DNA of 64,000 bases from CAZLAK01 sp964557545. GTDB taxonomy: Bacteria > Bacillota > Desulfotomaculia > Desulfotomaculales > Pelotomaculaceae. Of the stretch, positions 7,013-14,862 are shown in pieces. The translations under genes and the position numbers were made by a program. Below the pieces are notes generated by a model. It worked only from the letters and a program-made list of their open reading frames with translations, had not been told where the DNA came from and did not search any database. Position 1 is the first letter of the stretch. Every line of letters begins with the position of its first letter. The DNA lies in assembly GCA_964557545.1 (NCBI GenBank), contig CAZLAK010000005.1:1-64000 (forward strand), in the 5' to 3' direction.

Positions 7013-8029
7013 TTGAAGTCTTACAACATTTTTCCGGGCATATCCCGCGAGGACGAGCTCGTAGCTGCCCCGGTCTACTTCCCCGAAGACTACCCCGGCG
7101 ACCCCGAAGAGTACAAGGACTACCTCCTTGAGCGCGACGCCTTCCTATGCGACCTCGCGCACACAGATGCCGTCAGGATAATCGAGTTTCCCTTCTCTGC
7201 ACCGCGCTTCAAGAAGTGGCTGGCGTCGAACCCGCAGTGGGAGAAGGTCGACGTATACGAAGCCCACAGCGCCTGGGCGCTGGACGTCGCGAAGGACCCG
7301 GGCGAGTTGGCCGCCGTCGTCAAAGAGCGTCCCTGCCTTCCCGCCCCGCCTTTCGGGGAAGAGATCGGGACGCTCGTGCTGTACGGCATTGTGCCGACCG
7401 TCTTGGAAATAGACGCAACCGTCAACCCGATGGGGGGCCGGCTGCCGGAGGAACTGACCAACCTCGTGCTGGCCGAGTTCAGGCGGCTGCTCTCCGCCTG
7501 CCCGCCGTACAGGCGTTTGAGCAGGCTGCGCTGCACCGGCTTAAAGGTCCACGTGGGGGATCGCTTTGTAGCCCCGGACGCCGCGGAGGAGTTCGAGGAT
7601 TACGTGCGCTCCGGAGCGGTACGCGACCTTGAGGAGCCGGTGCTGCACGTGCCGCGGCGCTTCAGGCCGCACACGGTCGACGGCAACTACGAGGGCGAAG
7701 CGCTGTTCACGTTCTCCCTGCTGCCGGTCGTTCTTGTGGGGAGCGGCGTCGAGCTGGACTACTGCGAGGGGCTGTTCAAGAAAAGCATAAGTTTTGACAG
7801 CGAGAAGATTAACGGGGCGGTGCGCGAACTCGTCAGGCAGAGGCTAGGGGTAATCATGGACGGCCCGGTCCCCTTCTGCCTGCTTGATGAGGCGCTCTGT
7901 CTGATGGAGCAGGCCGTCACGAACACGGTGCTGGAAGAGGCGGACGCGGGAGAGTACAGCTGCGGCGAGGTCCCGAAGGGGAGGAAAAAGAAGGCGCCCG
8001 GGGCGCCGCACCTCAAAAGGGTGAAATAG
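7013..8029 (+). CDS. hypothetical phage-region protein, 338 aa
   Basis: Not recognised. Soluble, no membrane segment, with a basic C-terminal tail (KGRKKKAPGAPHLKR). TTG 7013 is supported by GGAAAGGAG about 9 nt upstream. It sits 46 nt after the HNH gene and 2 nt before the RecU-like gene, all on one strand with very similar codon use, so the three look like one phage operon. Its tight coupling to a Holliday-junction resolvase suggests a DNA-replication or recombination context, but no motif shows this. Confidence 0.7.
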   Translation: MKSYNIFPGISREDELVAAPVYFPEDYPGDPEEYKDYLLERDAFLCDLAHTDAVRIIEFPFSAPRFKKWLASNPQWEKVDVYEAHSAWALDVAKDPGELAAVVKERPCLPAPPFGEEIGTLVLYGIVPTVLEIDATVNPMGGRLPEELTNLVLAEFRRLLSACPPYRRLSRLRCTGLKVHVGDRFVAPDAAEEFEDYVRSGAVRDLEEPVLHVPRRFRPHTVDGNYEGEALFTFSLLPVVLVGSGVELDYCEGLFKKSISFDSEKINGAVRELVRQRLGVIMDGPVPFCLLDEALCLMEQAVTNTVLEEADAGEYSCGEVPKGRKKKAPGAPHLKRVK

Positions 8030-8031
8030 GC

Positions 8032-8574
8032 ATGCCGAGGTTGAAGCCCGTCGCCGGCAACCTCGCCAACCGCGGCCGCCCCCTTGAGCTCCTTGTAGCC
8101 CGTGCGAACGCCCTTTACCGCGCCCAGGGGAAGGCGGTCATCCACAAGGTCCCCACGGCGTGGGTGCCTCTCAGGCGCGGGTCGAGGATCGTCGGCGCCA
8201 AGGTAGAGGAAAAGGCCTCCGTGGACTTCCTCGGTCACGTGATGTTGCCCGACGGCAGGGCCCTCCCGGTAGCCTTCGATGTGAAGGAGGTCTCCGGCGG
8301 CGACAGGTGGCCGTTGTCGAAGCTGGAGCCGCATCAGTACGAGTATTTAAAAGACTGCGCCCGCACGGGCGCGTTCGCTTTTGTGCTGGTAGGCTTCTGG
8401 CAACTGCGGAAGTTCTACGTCCTGCCCTTCAGTGAACTCGAAAAGCGTTGGGCGGCTTGGGAGTCCGGCGGCCCCGCGTCGGTGCGGGCCGGGGAAGGCG
8501 GGCTTGTAGAGGTGAGATTTCTGGACTATCTCGGGTTGCTAGGCGGGACCGGTCTTGTCGTCAACCTCCGGTAG
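8032..8574 (+). CDS. RecU-like Holliday junction resolvase
   Basis: 180 residues. The N-terminus NRGRPLELLVARANALYRAQG and the pair KASVDFLG ... PVAFDVKEVSG match the RecU nuclease core: a metal-binding Asp in VDFLG and a D-x-K (DVK) in place of the common E-x-K. The later HQYEYLKDC...GAFAFVLVGFW also fits the family. RecU resolves four-way junctions during recombination and repair; phage-borne copies act in phage recombination. ATG 8032 follows the previous stop by 2 nt. No terminator follows; the next feature is a structured gene-free stretch. Confidence 0.78.
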   Translation: MPRLKPVAGNLANRGRPLELLVARANALYRAQGKAVIHKVPTAWVPLRRGSRIVGAKVEEKASVDFLGHVMLPDGRALPVAFDVKEVSGGDRWPLSKLEPHQYEYLKDCARTGAFAFVLVGFWQLRKFYVLPFSELEKRWAAWESGGPASVRAGEGGLVEVRFLDYLGLLGGTGLVVNLR

Positions 8575-8960
8575 CGCTAAAAACCCGGGAGATCGACGAC
8601 AGCGGTCAAATGCTGTCGAAGCTAAGAAGTCCGGGGGTTTGCGGGGGACCACAGCCAAAAATGCCGGTAAATAAAAAGTAGCGCAAACAAGAAAATCCCT
8701 TTGTTTTTGCAGTCGAAAATGGTTTTTGCTTTGCCTGTGAGGCAGTCAGTGACCCTACGGTTAAAGCTGGAGGCTTGCTGGTGATAAGCCGGCAAGTTTC
8801 CGTTTCAGCGGTGGGGTGGGATGGCGGTACTCCCGGCAACGGCTGACTAGACGGCTCCCGCGAGGGGGCAGGCGCGCCGGAAGGCTGACAAGCGGTCCGG
8901 GGTATTTCGCTAGTCCCGGGCGACCGCGGCCGAACCGCTCAAGGCCGGAACCATAAGCGC
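8575..8960 (+). other. gene-free structured stretch before iscB element 2
   Basis: No gene supported. Several stems can be drawn, such as CTTGCTGG/CCGGCAAG, with AGTCAG and CTGACT (about 8745 and 8840) closing a branched unit. This resembles the AGTC...GACTAG unit of the RNA candidate at 2930-3258. It may be a degraded end of another IS element or an unassigned RNA. Confidence 0.35.
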
Positions 8961-9313
8961 ATGACCAAGACCATGCGTCAACCACCCCCCCACTGAAGTG
9001 GGAGGCATGAATTAATGTCTCTGCTTCAGTCGGAGGATGCTTCCGGTCATCCGGGGCGTCCTGGTTGACCCGACCGCGGGGTAGGGGCGGCGGTCCTGAT
9101 GATCCTGCAGCAGTTGGCCGGGAGGGCTGGAGACCCACCCTGGATGCCTCACCAGTCTCTTGTTCTGGGAGTCCCGGCGGCAGACAACCCCTGGGGTAGG
9201 CCGAAACGCGCCGGGGCATGCGCCTCCGGCCGACAAGGTCAAGGAGAGTCCTGCGCGCCGCCGCGCGGGGGACGTTACAGGGCCCTTGTGGGCTCCCCGG
9301 GAGGGGAAAAGGA
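8961..9313 (+). ncRNA. candidate IscB omega-RNA 2
   Basis: GTCAACCA (8977-8984) pairs perfectly with TGGTTGAC (9062-9069) and encloses 77 nt containing the terminal hairpin at 8985-9006. This is the same plan as omega-RNA 1 with different bases, i.e. covariation between two copies. Structured GC-rich sequence continues to the iscB start. The putative guide is the roughly 16 nt just outside the element (8961-8976, atgaccaagaccatgc). Confidence 0.65.
8985..9006 (+). repeat. omega-RNA-side terminal hairpin of iscB element 2
   Basis: CCCAC-TGAA-GTGGG core, a C/A mismatch and an outer CC/GG: the same build as the element 1 hairpin, including the mismatch position. Confidence 0.65.
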
Positions 9314-10779
9314 GTGGTTTTTGAGGTGGCGGTTTTGGACCAGGAGAAGCAGCCCCTGGCGCCGTGCAGTGAGAAGCGGGCGCGGCAGCTGCTGGAGCGG
9401 GGCCGGGCGGTGGTGCACCGGATTTATCCGGTGTTCACCATCAGGCTGAAGGACCGGCTTTTGGAGGAGAGCGAGGTTTCCCGGGTGCGGCTGAAGGTTG
9501 ATCCGGGGGCTAAGGTAACGGGCTTCAACGTTCTGCGGGAGGATTCGGCGGAGCGGGCGACGTCGGTGCACCAGGCGCACCTGGTTCACCGGGAGGACGT
9601 CAAGGACCGGGTGGACGCCCGGCGGGCCTGCCGGAGGGGCAGGAGGAACCGGCACACGTGGTACCGGAAGCCGCGTTTCGACAACCGGCCGCGGGTGAAA
9701 TGCCGGGTATGCGGCAGGAACGCCCGGAAGGGCTCGGACACGTGCTGGGAGCACGCGGGTGCTCCGCGGGACGCCTTTCCGAAGGAGGTGTGGCTTCCGG
9801 TGTCGCTCCGGGCGCGCTTGGAGCAGACGCTGTCGTGGGTGCGGCGGTACTGCCACATCTTTCCGGTGTCCGCGATTTCGGTGGAATGGGCGAAGTTCGA
9901 CGCCCAGAAGCTGCAGGACCCGGAGATCTCGGGCGTGGAGTACCAGCATGGAACCCTGTTCGGTTACGAGGTCAAGGAGTATCTGCTTGAGAAGTGGGGC
10001 CGGAGGTGCGCGTACTGCGGGAAGGGGGGCATTCCGCTGGAAGTGGAGCACGTGGTGCCCAGGAACCCGAAGCGCGGTCCCAAGGGAACGGACCGCGTTT
10101 CGAACCTGACTCTTTCCTGCAAGAAGTGCAACGACGACAAGGGCAACAGGCAGCCGGAGGAGTGGCTGGAGGAGCTCCTGCGCTCGAAGGACCCGAAGGA
10201 CAGGCGCCGCGCCGAGAACCTGCGGAAGGTGATGGCGCGCTGAAGGAGCCTTTGAAGGGGGCGGCGTTCATGAACGCGGTGCGGCACGCGCTGGTTGGGG
10301 AGTTGAAGAAGCAGGGCCTTCCGCTGGAGCTGGGTACCGGGGCGCTGACGAAGATGAACCGGCGGCGCCTGGGCCTGCTGAAGCTGCACTGCTACGACGC
10401 GGCTTGCGTAGGGGAGAGCACGCCAGCGGTCATCGAGGGCCTGGATGCTCCCATAGCGGTCATTCGGGCCGTGGGGAGAGGGAGCCGGAAGATGTGCAAC
10501 ACGGACAGGCAGGGTTTTCCGGTGTCGCACCGGGCGAAGAAGAAGATATATTTCGGGTTTATGACGAACGACCTGGTGGCAGCGGAGGTGCCGAAGGGGA
10601 AGCATGCGGGGAGGCACGTTGGTTTTGTTGCGGTGCGCGCTTCCGGGTACTTCGACATAAAGGATGTTCACGGTCGTCGGATAGCGGAGGGAATAAGCTG
10701 GTGGCACTGCCGGCTGATGCAGAGGTTTGACGGGTACACCTATGGGAGGGAGGCGCCGGCGCATTCCTCCTCCCAATAA
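9314..10779 (+). pseudogene. iscB: IscB, broken by a one-base deletion
   Basis: Frame 1 (to the TGA at 10241) holds the PLMP-like start (QEKQPLAPCSEKRARQLLER), RuvC-I (LKVDPGAKVTGF), the bridge, a CxxC pair, RuvC-II (ISVEWAKFDAQKLQ) and HNH (CAYCG ... EVEHVVPRN ... CKKCN). The next frame continues KEPLKGAAF and supplies RuvC-III (LHCYDAACVGEST) and the C-terminus. Adding one base within GCGCGCTGAAG near 10238-10241 restores MARLKEPLKGAAF. No slippery heptamer is present, so this is a mutation or a sequence error. Start GTG 9314 follows AGGGGAAAAGGA; GTG 9326 is possible. Sequence is clearly different from the first IscB, so it is a separate acquisition. Confidence 0.85.
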
Positions 10780-10807
10780 ATTGGGAGGCATCCTGCGCCG
10801 GATTTTT
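10756..10807 (+). terminator. nested hairpin and terminator at iscB element 2 end
   Basis: Outer stem CCGGCGCA (10756-10763) / TGCGCCGG (10794-10801) encloses the hairpin CCTCCCAA-TAAA-TTGGGAGG (10769-10788) and is followed by ATTTTT. It would serve both as transposon-end hairpin and as intrinsic terminator. Confidence 0.7.
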
Positions 10808-10849
10808 GTGAAGGTTACAGCACGCTTTTTAACATAATCCGCTGGGAAG

Positions 10850-10872
10850 TCTCCCGGCCTTCAGGCCGGAGA
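10850..10872 (+). repeat. left-end hairpin of tnpA/tnpB element
   Basis: TCTCC, a bulged C, GGCC-TTCA-GGCC and GGAGA; the expected substrate of the Y1 transposase. Confidence 0.7.
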
Positions 10873-10934
10873 TGAAAGGCGGAAATATTTTTGGATATCT
10901 TACCAAAACGTGACATAACCGTTACAATACAGCC

Positions 10935-11398
10935 ATGAAATACAGGTACGACAAGGGCGCCCACGCCATCTACTCAATTCAGTTCCACCTGGTTTTCTGC
11001 GTGAAGTACCGAAAAAGGTGCTGACCGGAAAGGTCTCCGAGCGGCTGAAGGAGATTACCCAAAACATAACAAAGCGCTTTGGAAGCGAGATCATCGAGCA
11101 GGAAACGGACCAGGACCACATCCACATCCTCTTCGCCAGTAAGCCGCAGGTCCAGGTGTCCGAGTTCGTCAACAACTTAAAGAGGGTATCCTTCCGGCTG
11201 CTGAGGAAAGAATTCCCGGAACCAAAAAAGGAGCTCTGGGGCAGTAGCTTCTGGAGCCCCAGCTACTTCATCGCGTCCACCGGTCAGGTGAGTCTGGAAA
11301 CACTGAAGCGCTACGTGGAGGGGCAGAGCCATGAAAGGCCGTCCAAAATCAAAAAAGAAAGTACAGAAAGTCAAAAAGAAAAACATCAAAGGCAATGA
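10935..11398 (+). pseudogene. tnpA: IS200-type Y1 transposase TnpA, frameshifted
   Basis: From ATG 10935 the frame reads MKYRYDKGAHAIYSIQFHLV..CVKYRKR and stops at a TGA after 30 codons; the remainder (LTGKVSERLKEITQN...) continues in another frame from about 11018. One A added to the run at 11012-11016 gives KYRKKVLTGK and joins the two. The HUH motif is present (DHIHILF), as is the likely catalytic Tyr in KRYVEGQ. TnpA performs single-strand peel-and-paste transposition of its own and related hairpin-ended elements. The break lies in a homopolymer, so mutation, sequence error or slippage decoding are all possible. The 3' end overlaps tnpB by 68 nt. Confidence 0.8.
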
Positions 11399-12992
11399 GC
11401 AGTACAGGGGCGTAGTCCTCACGGTGCCGAAGAAAATGGTCAACCGGGTTAAACTGGATGCCCTCCACGAACTCGACCGGCTCCACACCCAGGCCGTAAA
11501 TGCCTGGATCGACAGGTGGTACGACCGGTTGGAAATGGTCGAGAAGATCTTCTCCGGTACGGCCACGACCGCAATGCAAAAAGAAACCGTCGACGTTGGC
11601 CTCCCCTCTGCCTACATGCAGATCGCCGGGAACAGAATGCTCGACATCCTGAGAGAACACTACCTTGCGATCCAGGACAAAATAGCCTCCAGCATCTGGA
11701 AAGAAGAGGGGCTGTCTGCGGAGTACAGGTTCGTTTATGCTGCTCTCGCCCGGAATATTACCCTCTTCTCCCGGTTCATCAACGGGAACTTTGCAGCAGA
11801 GGACGTGATCAACGCCTGGGAAAGTTCCGAAAGCGAATATCTGCGGGAAGCCGCCAGGCGCTACCGGGAGCTCTCTGCTGAAGAAAGGCTGCAGGTGCCG
11901 GTCCGGATTCAGCAGAAGTTCTCCGAACTCCGGTCGATTTGGAAGAAACCTCACTTCAAAGGCGGCAGCATTCTTCTGGACTACCGGGTATTTTCTGTGA
12001 GTGAAGCAAAGGAAACGAGGGAATTCAACCTCTGGGTGGAAATAACTTCGGTTCAGCCGTACAAGCGTATAAAGGTACCGTTCTACGTGACCGGCAAGAA
12101 GCTTGACATGCTGGAAGCCCTCTTTCCCGATTGGCAGAACACCAGCCGGCGCAAGGGGTTGCTGGTCATCAGGGAAAGGCACGTCCACCTCTCCATTCCC
12201 GTAGAGAAGGAAAAAACCGAACCCGTGCCTCCCCTGGCTTACGTCGGCTGCGACGTGGGCATCGACTCCCCCATCAGCCTGCACGACGGCAGCCGGTTCG
12301 GGAGGAACCTGAACGAACTGGTCAAAAAGGACTACGACGAATATTTGCGCCTGCAGGCAATCAGGAACAAGTTCCGCGACCTTAAAGAAAAAGCAGAGAA
12401 GCGGTGCGGGATCACCAAAGACCCCGTGGTTAGAGAAAAACTCCAGCGCAAGATAGCCGAGTACGAGCGCCACCTCTCCGACCGCCGGTGGGCGGAACTC
12501 AGGAGAAAAATCAAGGCTGCGGTGAAAACCGAGATCGGCCGGGCGGTGAACCTGCTCCTGAAGGAGCTCCCGCTGTTAAACCACGTCGTGATAATCCTGG
12601 AAGACCTTTCCGAGATGGACGCCAGCGGGGCGAGGCGTTCCAAAAGGGGTCGTTTCGACCTCTCTGTCTGGGCCAGAGGAGAGCTCCAGGACCACATCAA
12701 GCGCGACCTGGAGTGGCTGGGCGGCAGGGTCGCCTACGTCGTTCCCGACTACACCAGCCAGAAGTGCTCGGAATGCGGCTGTGTCGACAAGGATAACCGG
12801 CACGGAAAAGTTTTTCACTGTAAGAGGTGCGGCTACACCGACCACGCGGATGTGAACGCGGCCAAAAACATCAAAGAACGTTTCTTTGATGAGGAAATCA
12901 ATCAGTTGGCAAAAAAATATTCCTGGAACAAAAACTTACGCCGCGAGAAAATCAAGGAACTGCTCTTGCAAAGAGCAAACCAGGCGGCGTAA
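11331..12992 (+). CDS. tnpB: TnpB RNA-guided endonuclease
   Basis: 553 residues, longer than the common 370-400 aa TnpB and closer to the long TnpB forms. Basic N-terminus (KGRPKSKKKVQKVKKK), helical recognition region, RuvC-I (YVGCDVGIDSP), RuvC-II (VIILEDLSEM), a four-Cys zinc ribbon (CSECG ... CKRCG) and RuvC-III (DHADVNAAKNI). All three acidic residues are present, so it is probably active. TnpB cuts DNA guided by a right-end RNA (reRNA) to keep the element in place after excision. It starts inside tnpA; the element's right-end hairpin lies about 110 nt beyond the stop. Confidence 0.93.
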   Translation: MKGRPKSKKKVQKVKKKNIKGNEQYRGVVLTVPKKMVNRVKLDALHELDRLHTQAVNAWIDRWYDRLEMVEKIFSGTATTAMQKETVDVGLPSAYMQIAGNRMLDILREHYLAIQDKIASSIWKEEGLSAEYRFVYAALARNITLFSRFINGNFAAEDVINAWESSESEYLREAARRYRELSAEERLQVPVRIQQKFSELRSIWKKPHFKGGSILLDYRVFSVSEAKETREFNLWVEITSVQPYKRIKVPFYVTGKKLDMLEALFPDWQNTSRRKGLLVIRERHVHLSIPVEKEKTEPVPPLAYVGCDVGIDSPISLHDGSRFGRNLNELVKKDYDEYLRLQAIRNKFRDLKEKAEKRCGITKDPVVREKLQRKIAEYERHLSDRRWAELRRKIKAAVKTEIGRAVNLLLKELPLLNHVVIILEDLSEMDASGARRSKRGRFDLSVWARGELQDHIKRDLEWLGGRVAYVVPDYTSQKCSECGCVDKDNRHGKVFHCKRCGYTDHADVNAAKNIKERFFDEEINQLAKKYSWNKNLRREKIKELLLQRANQAA

Positions 12993-13149
12993 CTCAGGTA
13001 CGAATGAAGCCATAAGGTCACCTCCAGCCGGGATGAAGGAAACGGACCGTAGCGGAGGTGCCCCGGAATGTTGTGATGCGGGTTTCTGGTGTTATAACTA
13101 GAAGCCCCGTCCTTCAGGATGGGGAGGCTTCACGTTGGTGTCCGGGCTG
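12993..13149 (+). ncRNA. candidate TnpB reRNA (right-end RNA with guide)
   Basis: About 140 nt between tnpB and the element end, with CACCTCC (near 13020) pairing GGAGGTG (near 13055) and the end hairpin at 13101-13131. TnpB reRNAs are known to overlap the 3' end of tnpB and run across the right end into flanking DNA, which supplies the guide; here that would begin at 13134 (gttggtgtccgggctg). The 5' end is unknown and may lie inside tnpB. Confidence 0.55.
13101..13131 (+). repeat. right-end hairpin of tnpA/tnpB element
   Basis: GAAGCC + CCGTCC-TTCA-GGATGG + GGCTTC, with a GA asymmetry on the 3' side; followed by AC and the element end. Confidence 0.75.
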
Positions 13150-13191
13150 TAAAGTCGGCACAAAAGCCTACAAAGAAAGAATACAAACTAA

Positions 13192-13219
13192 GGCGGCACA
13201 GCCGCCGTTTTTCTTTTTT
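13192..13219 (+). terminator. rho-independent terminator
   Basis: GGCGGC-ACA-GCCGCC followed by GTTTTTCTTTTTT; it isolates the mobile nest from the genes to the right. Confidence 0.88.
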
Positions 13220-13331
13220 AGAAGGACGAAGGGAAACAAGAGGACGGTAATTTCCCTCAATTTGGCACTGCGTAGGACAAACCGGGCCAAGCATATCATG
13301 TTTAAGAAATTCTTATATCAGGGGTGGGAAA

Positions 13332-13529
13332 GTGGCGGTAAAGCGCGCGTGGGTGACGCGGGAAGGCGAAGTGCTTCACCAGTTGACCGATGAACAGATG
13401 AGCGCCTTTCTCGAGCGTGTGGCCAACGGCCTCTATGATATAGCCTACCGGCAGGTGTTGGAGGAAATCAAACAAGAGAAAAAGCCGGGCGAAAGAGAGC
13501 ATGCAGCTTCTGTTGCTGCCAGCTGCTGA
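13332..13529 (+). CDS. small hypothetical protein, 65 aa
   Basis: Start GTG 13332 follows GGGGTGGG by about 5 nt. The product is mostly helical (LTDEQMSAFLERVANGLYDIAYRQV...) with a charged tail and no motif that I know. It does not resemble the missing N-terminus of SpoVR. It lies between the last terminator of the mobile nest and the truncated spoVR, so it is either the last gene of the inserted DNA or a spurious frame. Confidence 0.45.
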   Translation: MAVKRAWVTREGEVLHQLTDEQMSAFLERVANGLYDIAYRQVLEEIKQEKKPGEREHAASVAASC

Positions 13530-13541
13530 GTTGTCATTTAT

Positions 13542-14750
13542 GTGGTATTCGGCAAGGCATACCACCGATTAAAAACCCAGTACGATTATAATTTGAACCG
13601 CATTTATGAACTGGTGATTAACTCCGACCCCTGTTATGCCTTTCTTTTAGAAGGGAACACGCCTGTGCAGAACATGCTGGTCATGGCGCACGTCGTTGCC
13701 CACTGTGACTTTTTTAAAAACAATGTGTATTTTGGCGGGACGCACCGGCATATGGTGGAGTCTATGGCCGCGGCCGCCAGCCGTTTTAGTTCTTACGAGT
13801 TTAAATACGGAAGAGAAAAGGTGGAGGCATTTGTCGATGCTGCCCTAGCCATCCAGGAGCACATTGAGCCGCGGCGGCTGACAAGAGAGAACAAAAGAGC
13901 TAAGGGAGATGAAGATCTTTGCTGCCGGAAAAAAAAGACTCCTTACGACGACTTGTGGGAGTTGGACGGCAGTGATAATTGCAGCTGCTTGCGCTGCCGC
14001 CCAAAAGAGTGCAGCCGCCGCCAACCCCCGGCGCCGGAAAAAGACGTGCTCCTCTTTATCCTCCAAAACAGCGCCGACTTAGAAGACTGGCAGCGCGACA
14101 TACTCACGGTTATCAGGCAGGAGACGCTTTACTTTTGGCCGCAGATGGAAACTAAGATCATGAACGAGGGGTGGGCTACCTACTGGCACACGAGGATAAT
14201 GCGGGAGATTGACCTTTCTCCGGCTGATGCAGTTGAGTTTGCCAGAATGCACGCCGGGATTGTTGAGCGCTTTAGGATACACGTTAATCCTTATGCCTTG
14301 GGACTTAAAATATACGAATCAATTGAAAAAAAAGAGGGCAGGCAAAAGATTTTTGAAGTGCGTTCTTGTGAAAACGATGTTTCCTTTATCAGGAATTACT
14401 TAACGCGGGAAATCGTCGAGGAACTGGATCTCTACCTTTACAAAAAAGCGGGAGCTGACTGGAAAGTAGTAGAAAAGGACTGGAAAAAAGTGCGGGACGG
14501 CATGGTGGCTAACCTCACCAACTGCGGCCACCCTTATATTGTCGTTTTAGACGGCGACTTCAATAAAAGGGGGGAGCTCTACCTAAAACATATCTACGAG
14601 GGTGTGGAGCTGGATATCCGTTATACTGAAAAAACCCTGCCGTACGTCTACACCCTCTGGGGCAGGCCGGTTCATTTGGAGACCTATCTCAACAACAACC
14701 CCGTTCTCTTTTCCTGCAACGGAGAGAGAGTGAGCAGGAAATTTCTGTAG
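13542..14750 (+). CDS. spoVR: SpoVR family protein, N-terminus missing
   Basis: The sequence from FGKAYHRLKTQYDYNLNRIY through NSDPCYAFLLEGN, HCDFFKNN, NEGWATYWHTRIM and the C-terminal DGDFNKRGELYLKH matches SpoVR, a protein needed for normal spore cortex in Bacillus. Family members are usually about 460-500 residues; this one has 402 and begins exactly at the conserved (W-S)-FGK motif, so about 50-60 residues are absent. The GTG at 13542 has no Shine-Dalgarno, and a tryptophan codon that could belong to the lost motif stands in another frame just upstream. The missing part coincides with the end of phage-like DNA. The remaining frame is fully open and shows no decay. Confidence 0.85.
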   Translation: MVFGKAYHRLKTQYDYNLNRIYELVINSDPCYAFLLEGNTPVQNMLVMAHVVAHCDFFKNNVYFGGTHRHMVESMAAAASRFSSYEFKYGREKVEAFVDAALAIQEHIEPRRLTRENKRAKGDEDLCCRKKKTPYDDLWELDGSDNCSCLRCRPKECSRRQPPAPEKDVLLFILQNSADLEDWQRDILTVIRQETLYFWPQMETKIMNEGWATYWHTRIMREIDLSPADAVEFARMHAGIVERFRIHVNPYALGLKIYESIEKKEGRQKIFEVRSCENDVSFIRNYLTREIVEELDLYLYKKAGADWKVVEKDWKKVRDGMVANLTNCGHPYIVVLDGDFNKRGELYLKHIYEGVELDIRYTEKTLPYVYTLWGRPVHLETYLNNNPVLFSCNGERVSRKFL

Positions 14751-14862
14751 GCGGCAGTAGCGTTTTAAGGCACGGCTTTGCACGCAGTGGTAATATTTGG
14801 GCTGGCGCAAGCATAAAGTAACATAAAGAACAGTGGACATGCACTGTGCCGGGGGTGACAAT

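Larger units (their letters stand above)
8977..10807 (+). mobile_element. iscB-bearing IS200/IS605-type element 2 (frameshifted iscB)
   Basis: Starts GTCAACC and ends CCGGATTTTT, paralleling element 1 (GTCACC ... CCGCATTTTT). It contains an omega-RNA region, an iscB with one frameshift, and terminal hairpins at 8985-9006 and 10769-10788 that share GGGAGGCAT. No transposase. The tnpA/tnpB element begins only about 20 nt further on, so the two elements are nearly abutting. Confidence 0.65.
10829..13133 (+). mobile_element. IS200/IS605-family element with tnpA and tnpB
   Basis: Left-end hairpin at 10850-10872, frameshifted tnpA, intact-looking tnpB overlapping it, and a right-end hairpin at 13101-13131 ending in GGCTTCAC, a typical IS605-type right end. 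The right boundary at 13133 is fairly firm; the left boundary is estimated from the hairpin distance. Hairpin cores share CCTTCAGG on the top strand. Confidence 0.75.

Noticed and set aside
10231..10260. Programmed frameshift in iscB 2
   Set aside because: No slippery heptamer or homopolymer at the point where the frames must join.
11349..12473. Long open frame (374 codons) on the minus strand
   Set aside because: It is the antisense shadow of tnpB, in a GC-rich gene; no family resemblance and no ribosome site.
4459..13133. CRISPR array associated with the nucleases
   Set aside because: No regularly spaced repeats; the repeated units are transposon-end hairpins, and IscB/TnpB use element-encoded RNAs.
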